From positions 992,001 to 1,056,000 of the forward strand of contig NZ_CP102269.1 in the NCBI RefSeq assembly GCF_025148635.1: a stretch of DNA of 64,000 nucleotides, in the 5' to 3' direction. This DNA comes from Butyricimonas virosa. Lineage in GTDB: Bacteria > Bacteroidota > Bacteroidia > Bacteroidales > Marinifilaceae. The stretch's first letter is position 1; each line of letters begins with the position of its first letter. A program made the translations under genes and the position numbers. Positions 25,918 to 33,429 of this stretch are shown piece after piece. Under the pieces are notes generated by a model. It was not told where the DNA came from and did no database searches. It saw nothing but the letters and a program-made list of their open reading frames with translations.

Positions 25918-27273
25918 ATGGAAATAAAAGAAATGGTAGAAAGAGCCCGCAAAGCTCAAGTTATTTATGATGAACGATTCGACCAAGAAAGAGTCGATCA
26001 AGTCATTAAAGTTGCCGCCCGCACAATTTTTGACCATGCAGAAGAACTGGCACGACTTACGATTGATGAAACCCAAATGGGTGTTTACGAAGACAAAGTA
26101 GCCAAAAACAGGAATAAATCCAAGGGAGTATGGTACAACCTGAAAGGGAAAAAATCCATGGGGATCCTAAGTATTGACGAGAGAACGAATCTTATCGAAA
26201 TAGCCAAACCTATTGGCGTGGTAGCCGGAATTACTCCGATGACAAATCCCGTAGTTACCCCGATGTCTAAAATTATCTTTGCATTAAAAACAAAGAATGC
26301 TATCATCATAGCCCCTCACCCGAAAGCAAAACAATGTTCTAGTGCAGCCGTGAAACTTATTATCGAGGCTATTGCCCCGTTTGAAGTTCCGGAAGGTCTA
26401 GTTCAGGTGATCGAGGAACCCACGATCGAAAAGACCTGCGAACTTATGGAAGCTTGTGATGTCGTGGTTGCCACGGGAGGAATGCCCATGGTAAAATCAG
26501 CTTACTCATCAGGCAAACCCTCTTTCGGTGTCGGTGCAGGTAACGTACAGGTAATCCTAGATCGATTTATTGATTTCGATGTAGCGGCAGAAAAAGTCAT
26601 CACCGGTCGCTCCTTTGACAATGGTATCATCTGTTCCGGGGAACAGAGTTTCATTTATCACAAAGACGACAAACAGGAAGTCATGGACGCTTTCCGCCGT
26701 CACGGGGCATACATCGTGTCCGAAGAAGATCGAGACAAAGTAGTTAATGCACTTTTTGAAGATGGGCATATTTACAGGGATATTGTCGGACAATCCGTTC
26801 AGACAATCGCAAGCAAAGCCGGCATCTTCGTACCGGGTAACACCCGAGTCCTCGTGGTAGAAGCTCACGGAATAGGACGTGACGACCTCATCTGCAAAGA
26901 AAAAATGTGTCCCGTCATGGCAGCATTCTCTTATGACAACTTTGATGAAGCGATAAAAATCGCCAAAACAAATCTGTTCATGGAAGGAAACGGACACACG
27001 GCCGGAATCCACTCCAACAATCAGGCAAACATCATCAAGGCTGGAACAGAACTCTCCGTATCACGCCTGATCGTGAATGCCCCGTGTGCTACCACGGCCG
27101 GAGGTTCCATACAAAACGGGCTCCCCGTGACCAACACCCTCGGGTGCGGAAGTTGGGGGAACAACTCGATTTCCGAAAACTTCACCTATAAACACCTATT
27201 AAATATCACACGCATCGCCCCGTTATCCGCACGGATACACGTACCCTCCGATGCCGAAATATGGGAATTATAA
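25918..27273 (+). CDS. sucD: CoA-acylating succinate-semialdehyde dehydrogenase
   Basis: A 451-residue acylating aldehyde dehydrogenase that reduces succinyl-CoA to succinate semialdehyde. The N-terminus has the usual helical segment, then VVAGITPMTNPVVTPMSK, VVVATGGMPMVKSAYSSG and the catalytic Cys239 in FDNGIICSGEQS. The C-terminal SRLIVNAPCATTAGGS is shared by SucD and the ethanolamine/AdhE-type aldehyde dehydrogenases. As the last gene of the operon it supplies the entry step from succinyl-CoA. Order of steps: SucD, 4HbD, AbfT, AbfD. Confidence 0.93.
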   Translation: MEIKEMVERARKAQVIYDERFDQERVDQVIKVAARTIFDHAEELARLTIDETQMGVYEDKVAKNRNKSKGVWYNLKGKKSMGILSIDERTNLIEIAKPIGVVAGITPMTNPVVTPMSKIIFALKTKNAIIIAPHPKAKQCSSAAVKLIIEAIAPFEVPEGLVQVIEEPTIEKTCELMEACDVVVATGGMPMVKSAYSSGKPSFGVGAGNVQVILDRFIDFDVAAEKVITGRSFDNGIICSGEQSFIYHKDDKQEVMDAFRRHGAYIVSEEDRDKVVNALFEDGHIYRDIVGQSVQTIASKAGIFVPGNTRVLVVEAHGIGRDDLICKEKMCPVMAAFSYDNFDEAIKIAKTNLFMEGNGHTAGIHSNNQANIIKAGTELSVSRLIVNAPCATTAGGSIQNGLPVTNTLGCGSWGNNSISENFTYKHLLNITRIAPLSARIHVPSDAEIWEL

Positions 27274-27284
27274 AAAATAATCGT

Positions 27285-27366
27285 AAATTTGCGGGACTAC
27301 AAGTGACAGTACACCTCTTTAACGTTGGTTTCATAAATACGTACAGCACTTGTAACCCGCAAATTT
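27285..27366 (+). repeat. Long imperfect inverted repeat before marC
   Basis: AAATTTGCGGG (27285-27295), ACAAGTG (27299-27305) and GTAC (27309-27312) are mirrored by GTAC (27341-27344), CACTTGT (27347-27353) and CCCGCAAATTT (27356-27366), giving about 22 pairs with a 28-base loop. The left arm overlaps an exact -7 box (TAAATTTG, 27284-27291), and no T-run follows, so it may be an operator or leader structure and not a terminator. Confidence 0.6.
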
Positions 27367-27380
27367 CATGTTATACGAAT

Positions 27381-27974
27381 ATGGACTTCAGTATCAATAT
27401 AAAAGAAATATTCACCGCCTTTATGGTACTTTTCGCCGTGATCGACATCACGGGATCAACTCCTATTATTATCGGGTTGAATGATGCAGGAAAAAAAGTC
27501 AGTGCTGAAAAAGCCGCAGGAATATCTCTCGTTATATTTATAGCATTTCTTTTCGCAGGAGACGGATTATTGAAATTATTCAACATCGACATTTCCTCTT
27601 TTGCCCTTGCCGGGGCATTAGTGCTTTTCGTACTCGCCATAGAAATGACCTTTAGTATCGAGATTTTCAGAAATGATGGCCCGGAAGGTTCGGCAACAAT
27701 CGTACCTGTTATCTTTCCGCTTATCGCGGGAGCCGGGGCATTAGCAACCACGCTGACACTTAAAGCTGAATGTAGCGTTTTTAGTATTATCATTGCCATT
27801 CTTCTTAACATGACGGTCGTCTATATTGTTCTACGCAATGTCTATTTAGTAGAACGGGTTCTCGGGAAAGGCGGCGTTTACATCCTACGAAAATTCTTTG
27901 GCATCATTCTACTTGCCATGTCTGTAAAAATTTTCGCATCCAATTTAAACACTCTGCTGGCATCACTATCTTAG
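27381..27974 (+). CDS. MarC-family integral membrane protein
   Basis: A 197-residue protein with six hydrophobic helices, opening with IKEIFTAFMVLFAVIDITGSTPIIIGL, typical of MarC (UPF0056) proteins: a first helix with a conserved Asp and a Pro-containing loop. The family has no proven transport substrate, and the old link with multiple antibiotic resistance in E. coli is not supported. I chose the ATG at 27381 because the frame upstream (from 27261) lies in non-coding sequence and would overlap sucD. It has its own leader and a strong terminator. Confidence 0.85.
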   Translation: MDFSINIKEIFTAFMVLFAVIDITGSTPIIIGLNDAGKKVSAEKAAGISLVIFIAFLFAGDGLLKLFNIDISSFALAGALVLFVLAIEMTFSIEIFRNDGPEGSATIVPVIFPLIAGAGALATTLTLKAECSVFSIIIAILLNMTVVYIVLRNVYLVERVLGKGGVYILRKFFGIILLAMSVKIFASNLNTLLASLS

Positions 27975-27986
27975 ATCAAAAAATTC

Positions 27987-28046
27987 TTTTTGGAAAACTT
28001 TTTGAAAAAATCAAACAAGAAAGTTTTCCAAAAAAGATATTTTTTC
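27987..28046 (+). terminator. Rho-independent terminator of marC
   Basis: A 15-bp perfect stem (27987-28001 with 28020-28034, core GGAAAACTTT/AAAGTTTTCC) is followed by a T-rich run at 28038-28046. Confidence 0.8.
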
Positions 28047-28070
28047 TCTCACTAATAGAAAAATTATTTA

Positions 28071-28078
28071 TACATTTG
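28071..28078 (+). promoter_or_regulatory. -7 box for the riboswitch-led nrdDG operon
   Basis: TACATTTG is an exact TAnnTTTG match about 15 bases before the first riboswitch bases. No good -33 element is seen. Confidence 0.5.
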
Positions 28079-28094
28079 TCTAGATTTTGGTTCC

Positions 28095-28245
28095 TTCAAC
28101 AAGGATTAAAAGGGAATCAGGTGAAAATCCTGAACAGTCCCGCTGCTGTAAGTTTCACTGTATCGTTCAAGCATCACATTGCCACTGTTTTCCAACGGGA
28201 AGGCGCTTGACCGGGAACAAGTCAGAAGACCTGCCAAGACCAGAG
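28095..28245 (+). promoter_or_regulatory. Cobalamin riboswitch upstream of nrdDG
   Basis: The order of signatures is complete: GGGAATCAGGTGAAAATCCT (28112-28131), CCCGCTGCTGTAAG, the arm ending GCCACTGTTTTCCAACGGGA, GGAAGGCGCTTGA, and the B12 box ACAAGTCAGAAGACCTGCC (28217-28235). The remaining ~140 bases to nrdD contain no obvious terminator, so translation or Rho control is possible. Confidence 0.93.
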
Positions 28246-28388
28246 GTTTCAAAGGCTTTCGAGGAAAAAGCCGGGAACGCAGGTATTTCAAACATACTTA
28301 CATCCCGTTTTCAATCATAAAGTCATCTCAAACCAAAACAAAATTAAAATTCATGTAATTGTAACTAAACTAAAGGAATAAGAAAAAC

Positions 28389-30596
28389 ATGATTCAGACA
28401 GTTGTAAAAAGGGATGGCCGGGTTGTCGGCTTTAATGAAGAAAAAATTATCGCGGCCATTCGTCGGGCAATGCTCCACACGGCACTGGGCGAGGATATGG
28501 AATTGGCATCCACCATTGCCGACCGGATCGCTTACCGCGGGGCAGAACAAATGACCGTGGAAAAAATACAAGACAATGTAGAGATAGAACTCATGAAGAG
28601 CCGCAGAAAAGATGTGGCACAACTATATATCGCTTATCGAAACCAGCGGAGTATTGCACGTAAGGCAAAAACGAGAGATATTTTTCTGGAAATTATCGAA
28701 ACGAAATCCAACGACATTACCCGAGAAAACGCAAATATGAATGCGGACACCCCGGCAGGAATGATGATGAAATTTTCCAGTGAAACTACCAAACCTTTTG
28801 TTGACGACTACCTGTTAACCGAAGAAGTGAAAACCGCCATTCGCCAAGGCTACTTGCATATTCACGACAAAGACTATTATCCCACGAAAAGCCTTACCTG
28901 TGTACAACATCCACTGGATAAAATTTTGAAAAACGGATTCTTTGCCGGACACGGGGAATCACGTCCTGCCAAACGTATCGAAACTGCCAGCATCCTAGGG
29001 TGTATCTCTCTGGAAACCGCCCAAAACGAAATGCACGGGGGACAGGCTATTCCCGCTTTCGACTTTTATCTGGCTCCTTACGTACGCTCCAGTTTTGCAG
29101 AAGAAGTCAAAGTATTGGAAGAATTAAACGGAGAAAACTATAACAATCTCTATCACATCAAAATCCAAGACTATATTCCACGGGAACTATCAGGTTTGAC
29201 CGGAGAACAACGAATTTTACAACACGCCATCAACCGCACGGTAAATCGGGTACATCAATCCATGGAAGCTTTTATTCACAACATGAATACCATCCACAGC
29301 CGAGGAGGTAATCAAGTCGTTTTCAGCTCCATTAACTACGGAACAGACACTTCTGCCGAAGGACGTTGTGTCATCCGTGAATTATTACGTTCCACCTATC
29401 GAGGAGTGGGTAACGAAGCCACGGCGATTTTCCCGATTCAAATCTGGAAAAAGAAAAAAGGAGTAAACTACCTTCCGGAAGACCCGAATTACGATCTATA
29501 CGAGTTCGCATGTAAGGTTTCCGCCCGTCGTTTTTTCCCGAATTTTATAAATTTGGACGCTACTTTCAACCAGCATGAACAATGGAGAGCTGATGATCCC
29601 GAACGATTCCGCTACGAAACTGCTACTATGGGATGTCGTACCCGCGTATTCGAAAATCGTTTCGGAGAGAAAACCTCTATCGGACGCGGTAACCTTTCTT
29701 TCTCCACGGTAAACATCGTACGACTTGCCATTGAATGTATAGAAATAAAAGACAAAACCACCCGGGTGGAAACATTCTTCTCGAAACTAGATGAAATTCT
29801 CGATTTAACGGCATTGCAACTGCACCGACGTCTCGAATTCCAGAAAACAGCCCGGGTAAAGCAATTCCCGTTACTTATGTCTTCTCTCTGGTTGGGTAGT
29901 GAAAAACTGGGGCCGAACGACACCATCGAGAACGTCATTAACCAAGGAACTCTCGGTATCGGCTTTATCGGTTTGGCTGAATGTCTAGTTGCACTAACCG
30001 GTAAACATCATGGAGAAGACGACGATGCGCAGAAACTCGGACTACGCATCGTATCACATATCAGGGACAAGGCAAACGAGTACTCGGATAAATATCAACA
30101 CAATTACAGTGTACTCGCCACTCCTGCCGAAGGACTTTCCGGAAAATTTACTGCAAAAGACAAGAAAAGTTTCGGCATTTTACCGGGAATCACGGATCGG
30201 GAATATTACACGAATTCCAATCACGTACCCGTGTATTATAAATGCAGTGCCCGCCATAAAGCCGAGGTAGAGGCACCCTATCACGACTTGACCCGAGGCG
30301 GCCACATCTTTTATGTCGAAATAGACGGGGATGCTACTCATAATCCAAGTACCATTATGTCAGTTGTCGATATGATGGACCGGTACAACATGGGGTATTG
30401 CTCCGTGAACCACAACCGGAATCGTTGCATGGACTGCGGTTTTGAAAACGCCTCCGCACATTTGGAAACCTGTCCGAAATGCGGAAGTACGAACATTGAC
30501 CGCTTGCAAAGAATTACCGGTTATCTGGTAGGTACCACTGACCGCTGGAATCACGCAAAACTAGCAGAACTAAACGACCGGGTAAGACATGACTAA
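28389..30596 (+). CDS. nrdD: Anaerobic (class III) ribonucleoside-triphosphate reductase
   Basis: A 735-residue glycyl-radical enzyme that reduces ribonucleoside triphosphates to deoxy forms in the absence of oxygen. An ATP-cone lies at the N-terminus (VVKRDGRVVGFNEEKIIAAI), the catalytic barrel in the middle (for example QNEMHGGQAIPAFDFYLAPY, SSINYGTDTSAEG), a C-terminal zinc site CMDCGF...CPKCGS, and the radical-bearing Gly in RITGYLVGTTDRWN near the end. It needs no cobalamin. It overlaps nrdG by 8 bases. Confidence 0.97.
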   Translation: MIQTVVKRDGRVVGFNEEKIIAAIRRAMLHTALGEDMELASTIADRIAYRGAEQMTVEKIQDNVEIELMKSRRKDVAQLYIAYRNQRSIARKAKTRDIFLEIIETKSNDITRENANMNADTPAGMMMKFSSETTKPFVDDYLLTEEVKTAIRQGYLHIHDKDYYPTKSLTCVQHPLDKILKNGFFAGHGESRPAKRIETASILGCISLETAQNEMHGGQAIPAFDFYLAPYVRSSFAEEVKVLEELNGENYNNLYHIKIQDYIPRELSGLTGEQRILQHAINRTVNRVHQSMEAFIHNMNTIHSRGGNQVVFSSINYGTDTSAEGRCVIRELLRSTYRGVGNEATAIFPIQIWKKKKGVNYLPEDPNYDLYEFACKVSARRFFPNFINLDATFNQHEQWRADDPERFRYETATMGCRTRVFENRFGEKTSIGRGNLSFSTVNIVRLAIECIEIKDKTTRVETFFSKLDEILDLTALQLHRRLEFQKTARVKQFPLLMSSLWLGSEKLGPNDTIENVINQGTLGIGFIGLAECLVALTGKHHGEDDDAQKLGLRIVSHIRDKANEYSDKYQHNYSVLATPAEGLSGKFTAKDKKSFGILPGITDREYYTNSNHVPVYYKCSARHKAEVEAPYHDLTRGGHIFYVEIDGDATHNPSTIMSVVDMMDRYNMGYCSVNHNRNRCMDCGFENASAHLETCPKCGSTNIDRLQRITGYLVGTTDRWNHAKLAELNDRVRHD

Positions 30597-31107
30597 CACG
30601 ATTACATTATTGGACATTATTGAAGACACCGTTGTCGACGGACCCGGATTCCGGGTATCCGTCTATGCGGCGGGTTGTACTCATCATTGCCCGGGTTGCC
30701 ATAACCCGCAATCCTGGAACTTACGAAACGGCCATCCTGTTTCTTTGGATTATATTGTAGCGAAAATCACAAACAATCCTTTCTCCAACGTAACGTTCAG
30801 TGGGGGAGATCCGCTATTCCAAGTAGCAGGTTTCACACAACTGGCCAAACGACTGAAAATCATTACATCCAAAAATATCTGGTGCTACACGGGTTTCCGC
30901 TACGAGGAAATTATTAATTCCAGACGACTTTCCCAAATTCTACCTTACATAGATGTTTTAGTCGACGGACGATTTGATCCGGCCAAACGCAAGGAAGGTC
31001 TGCTCTTTCGAGGAAGTTCCAACCAAAGATTAATAAACGTTCCCGCCTCCCTTCGCTCGGAAAAAGTAATTCTCTGGGAATATAACCCGTATCCCCAATA
31101 CGTTTAA
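30589..31107 (+). CDS. nrdG: Anaerobic ribonucleotide reductase activating protein (radical SAM)
   Basis: A 172-residue radical-SAM activase that installs the glycyl radical on NrdD. The cluster motif Cys30-x3-Cys34-x2-Cys37 (GCTHHCPGCHN) binds the [4Fe-4S] that cleaves S-adenosylmethionine, and TFSGGDPLF is the usual glycine-rich SAM-binding segment. Short length and tandem overlap with nrdD are standard. Confidence 0.96.
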   Translation: MTNTITLLDIIEDTVVDGPGFRVSVYAAGCTHHCPGCHNPQSWNLRNGHPVSLDYIVAKITNNPFSNVTFSGGDPLFQVAGFTQLAKRLKIITSKNIWCYTGFRYEEIINSRRLSQILPYIDVLVDGRFDPAKRKEGLLFRGSSNQRLINVPASLRSEKVILWEYNPYPQYV

Positions 31108-31122
31108 TAAACCAGATGAAAA

Positions 31123-31272
31123 ATGTATAAACTCACGCACCATATCACCTCGCTCCCGACCTCGCAATACATTCAGAAGTATCGCAATCCGGAGAAATTT
31201 ATTTCTTTCTGTCAGCAATGCGAACGCTATAACCGTTGCTGGACCAGTTCTCCTTTCCGAGAAGAAAAGTAA
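31123..31272 (+). pseudogene. Truncated DUF2284-like metal-binding protein remnant (49 codons)
   Basis: An ATG at 31123, 15 bases after the nrdG stop, opens a 49-codon frame ending MYKLTHHI...CQQCERYNRCWTSSPF-REEK. Full DUF2284 proteins have an N-terminal block of the form CxxCxxYGxxWxCPPF and continue for over 100 residues. Here the block is present up to W-T-S-S-P-F (CPPF altered to SSPF) and the frame then stops. The later part is not found in any frame downstream. It may be a decayed gene; a functional mini-protein cannot be excluded. Confidence 0.5.
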
Positions 31273-31358
31273 CCCTATGCCTCATCTTTTCCAGAAAAAA
31301 CACGAATACCTGTAACTTTTCGTTACCTTTAAGCGTCCCATCATAAAAACAGATTATT

Positions 31359-32177
31359 ATGAAAAAAATATCGTTTATCATTTTCATGCTCTGCCTCACA
31401 ATAACCGGAGCATTCGCACAGGAGCAAATCAGCATTTCCCGATTCCAAGGACAAAAAATCACCGGAATCAAGGCACACGGAATCTTCAACATCACGGCTA
31501 AACAAGGCGCCACGACCGGAGTCACCGTAAACATTCCGGCTCGACTCGAAAAACAACTCGTCCTGAAACTGGATTCCGATGGAAAATTACAAATCTATAT
31601 CGAAGGAAAAATTACCACCAAAAATAAAAGAAATAATGACGACGACCATTTCACGGCAGAAGTTACCGTTACCAGCCTTGACAATGTGGAGTTAACCGGA
31701 GTCTGTAAATTGGAAACAACCGGGAATTTCACAACAGCCAAGCTAAAGGTGAACCTTTCCGGAGCCAGCAAAATGCTTATAAGTGGAGACTTCTTAGCAA
31801 AAGAAAAACTTGACATAGAACTAAGTGGAGCCTCAAACCTCAAAGGACAAATGACCAGTCCCGAATCAACCTTCGACATTAGCGGGGCATCAAACCTCTC
31901 CCTTAAAGGTAACACCATACACTGCAAAATGGAAGTATCGGGAGCCTCGAAAGCGAACCTGGAAAACTTTCCGATAAACGAACTAAAAGCAGAAGTATCT
32001 GGAGCTGCAAAAGCTCAATTCCAAGTTAAGGAAAAAATCAGCCTACATACATCCGGTGCTTCAAAAGCCACATACTCCGGAGACCCGATCATCCTCTCCC
32101 TACACTCTTCAGGAGCCTCTAACATCAATAAAATATCCTCCCAATCCTCCGAAACGAGAAAAGAGTACGAGAAATAA
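31359..32177 (+). CDS. DUF2807 (GIN-domain) secreted auto-transporter-adhesin-like protein
   Basis: A 272-residue exported protein: a signal peptide (FIIFMLCLTITGAFAQ) is followed by a head GIN domain (KITGIKAHGIFNITAKQG) and seven repeated turns built on SGA[SA]-[KN] (LSGASKM, LSGASNL, ISGASNL, VSGASKA, VSGAAKA, TSGASKA, SSGASNI), the pattern of a right-handed beta-helix. DUF2807 proteins are common in Bacteroidota and lack a settled function; cell-surface or periplasmic location is likely. It is convergent with the next gene, with 5 bases between stops. Confidence 0.85.
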   Translation: MKKISFIIFMLCLTITGAFAQEQISISRFQGQKITGIKAHGIFNITAKQGATTGVTVNIPARLEKQLVLKLDSDGKLQIYIEGKITTKNKRNNDDDHFTAEVTVTSLDNVELTGVCKLETTGNFTTAKLKVNLSGASKMLISGDFLAKEKLDIELSGASNLKGQMTSPESTFDISGASNLSLKGNTIHCKMEVSGASKANLENFPINELKAEVSGAAKAQFQVKEKISLHTSGASKATYSGDPIILSLHSSGASNINKISSQSSETRKEYEK

Positions 32178-32182
32178 ATTAT

Positions 32183-32848
32183 TTAAACCTCTATATACAC
32201 GCTCGGGGAAAACCGGTTCGACATCTCGTTACCAAAGAACAAATAAAGATGTAAACGTGTCCCGTCAGGTTGCCCTGCGGATGGAATATCGACAGTCACC
32301 GTGCCATCTCCCCGGCAAGCCCCAAAGCAAGACAACATTTGCGGGGCACGAGGTTGCGTGTCGTAAAAATAGCCCACGTACACCCGATCCGAATTTCCCG
32401 CTTTCGGGCGATCAATATCATTTTCCCAATTTAACGTCACGGACCATCCCTCACGCACTGCACTAGTAATCACGGGGGCATCCAATGTTCCTACTGAAAA
32501 CCGAAAGGTCGGGAAAGCCCAAACTCCCATTCCCGGTCGAAAACATCCCCCGTTTTGAGAATGAAACAGAGAATCACTTTTATTAACCCCTGTTTCTTTG
32601 GCCATAACCCTCCATATCGGTAAGTCCCCGATAGCACGACGATAAATCCGCCACATCTTCCGAACCTCGGTGAAGCGATTTGAGGATTCTTCCTCCCCTT
32701 CCCGTCTCACTTTTCTCGGCCCCCGTTGAGATTTACAGGCTCGAACTTTATTACCGTGGCGATAATACGTAACTCCGTCTATCCGCAAAGGCCCCTGTGC
32801 CAAGAGAGCAACAGGAATCGACAATGTATTCTCCATATCAATAAACAT
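32183..32848 (-). CDS. DUF6266-family protein, copy 1
   Basis: A 221-residue protein without signal peptide or membrane segments. The N-terminus is basic and Arg-rich (SQRGPRKVRREGEEE), and the second half is beta-rich with repeated Trp/Tyr (TLNWENDIDRP, RVYVGYFYDTQ, RLHLYLFFGNEMSNRFS). Its layout resembles the second copy at 34579-35277, and both look like the DUF6266 family, which has no known function. ATGs at 32848 and 32836 are both possible. Its upstream region carries an operator-like palindrome and an 11-bp repeat array. Confidence 0.6.
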   Translation of the reverse strand: MFIDMENTLSIPVALLAQGPLRIDGVTYYRHGNKVRACKSQRGPRKVRREGEEESSNRFTEVRKMWRIYRRAIGDLPIWRVMAKETGVNKSDSLFHSQNGGCFRPGMGVWAFPTFRFSVGTLDAPVITSAVREGWSVTLNWENDIDRPKAGNSDRVYVGYFYDTQPRAPQMLSCFGACRGDGTVTVDIPSAGQPDGTRLHLYLFFGNEMSNRFSPSVYIEV

Positions 32849-32876
32849 TTAAGAATTAATACCTTATTAATTCCGG

Positions 32877-32910
32877 AGTAAAAGTAGATAAAAAACTTTT
32901 ACTATGCAAT
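32877..32910 (-). promoter_or_regulatory. Promoter with overlapping palindrome for DUF6266 copy 1
   Basis: Read leftward, a -33-like ATTG (32910-32907) and a -7 TACTTTTA (32886-32879) lie 20 bases apart. The region also holds an 8-bp perfect inverted repeat, AGTAAAAG (32877-32884) with CTTTTACT (32896-32903), covering the -7 box and spacer as a repressor site would. The -7 and -33 boxes each deviate from consensus by one base. Confidence 0.45.
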
Positions 32911-32920
32911 TAAAATCTTA

Positions 32921-32973
32921 TTAAAACGCTATTCTAAGTATAGCGTTTTAATAGGGTTTTAATAGCGTTTTAC
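32921..32973 (-). repeat. Three 11-bp direct repeats plus an inverted copy
   Basis: TAGCGTTTTAA (32941-32951), TAGGGTTTTAA (32952-32962) and TAGCGTTTTAC (32963-32973) follow each other without spacer, at one helical turn per unit. An inverted copy TTAAAACGCTA begins at 32921 and forms a 12-bp perfect palindrome with unit 1 (loop TCTAAGT). The array lies just upstream of the -33 element of DUF6266 copy 1, outside the insertion sequence. Confidence 0.7.
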
Positions 32974-33039
32974 ACGGTAGTGATACGGAAGTAATCATGT
33001 CTTATCCTAAAAAAGTTGACTTGTTCAACAAGTAAACTT

Positions 33040-33429
33040 ATGTCAGTAGCAACAAAATCCAGTGGTTTGTCTCGCCACACGATCGAAGAAAAAATAGAGG
33101 CAGTGCGTCAACGAATTTTTCAAGAGAGTAGTTTCCGAGAACTCCAGGAACGTCACGGGATCTGTAGCGCGACGTTAAGCGTTTGGATCAAGAAATATAA
33201 AGCTGAAGTTCTTCGTCGTTTCCCGGTAAAAGACTTACCTTTATACGTTCTTAAATACCAGGAAACCATGACCACGGAAGAAGAAAATGAACTCACTCGC
33301 CTTCGCCGCGAGAACGAGGACTTGAAATTACTACACGAGGCGAACCTGCTGATGATCGACATGGCCAAGGAGCGTTTCGGCATCGATATAAAAAAAACTA
33401 CGAGGAGATGTTATCCGGCGGGTGCTTGA
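33040..33429 (+). CDS. IS3-family transposase OrfA (HTH subunit)
   Basis: About 129 residues. A helix-turn-helix (LSRHTIEEKIEAVRQRIF, FRELQERHGICSATLSVWIKK) binds the inverted repeats, and a heptad-rich C-terminal segment (ELTRLRRENEDLKLLHEAN) provides dimerization. The ATG at 33040 gives a start 42 bases inside the left end, the usual spacing. The 3' end carries an eight-A tract (33390-33397) and overlaps orfB. OrfB is in the +1 frame relative to OrfA, not the -1 frame usual for IS3 programmed shifting. Confidence 0.9.
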   Translation: MSVATKSSGLSRHTIEEKIEAVRQRIFQESSFRELQERHGICSATLSVWIKKYKAEVLRRFPVKDLPLYVLKYQETMTTEEENELTRLRRENEDLKLLHEANLLMIDMAKERFGIDIKKTTRRCYPAGA

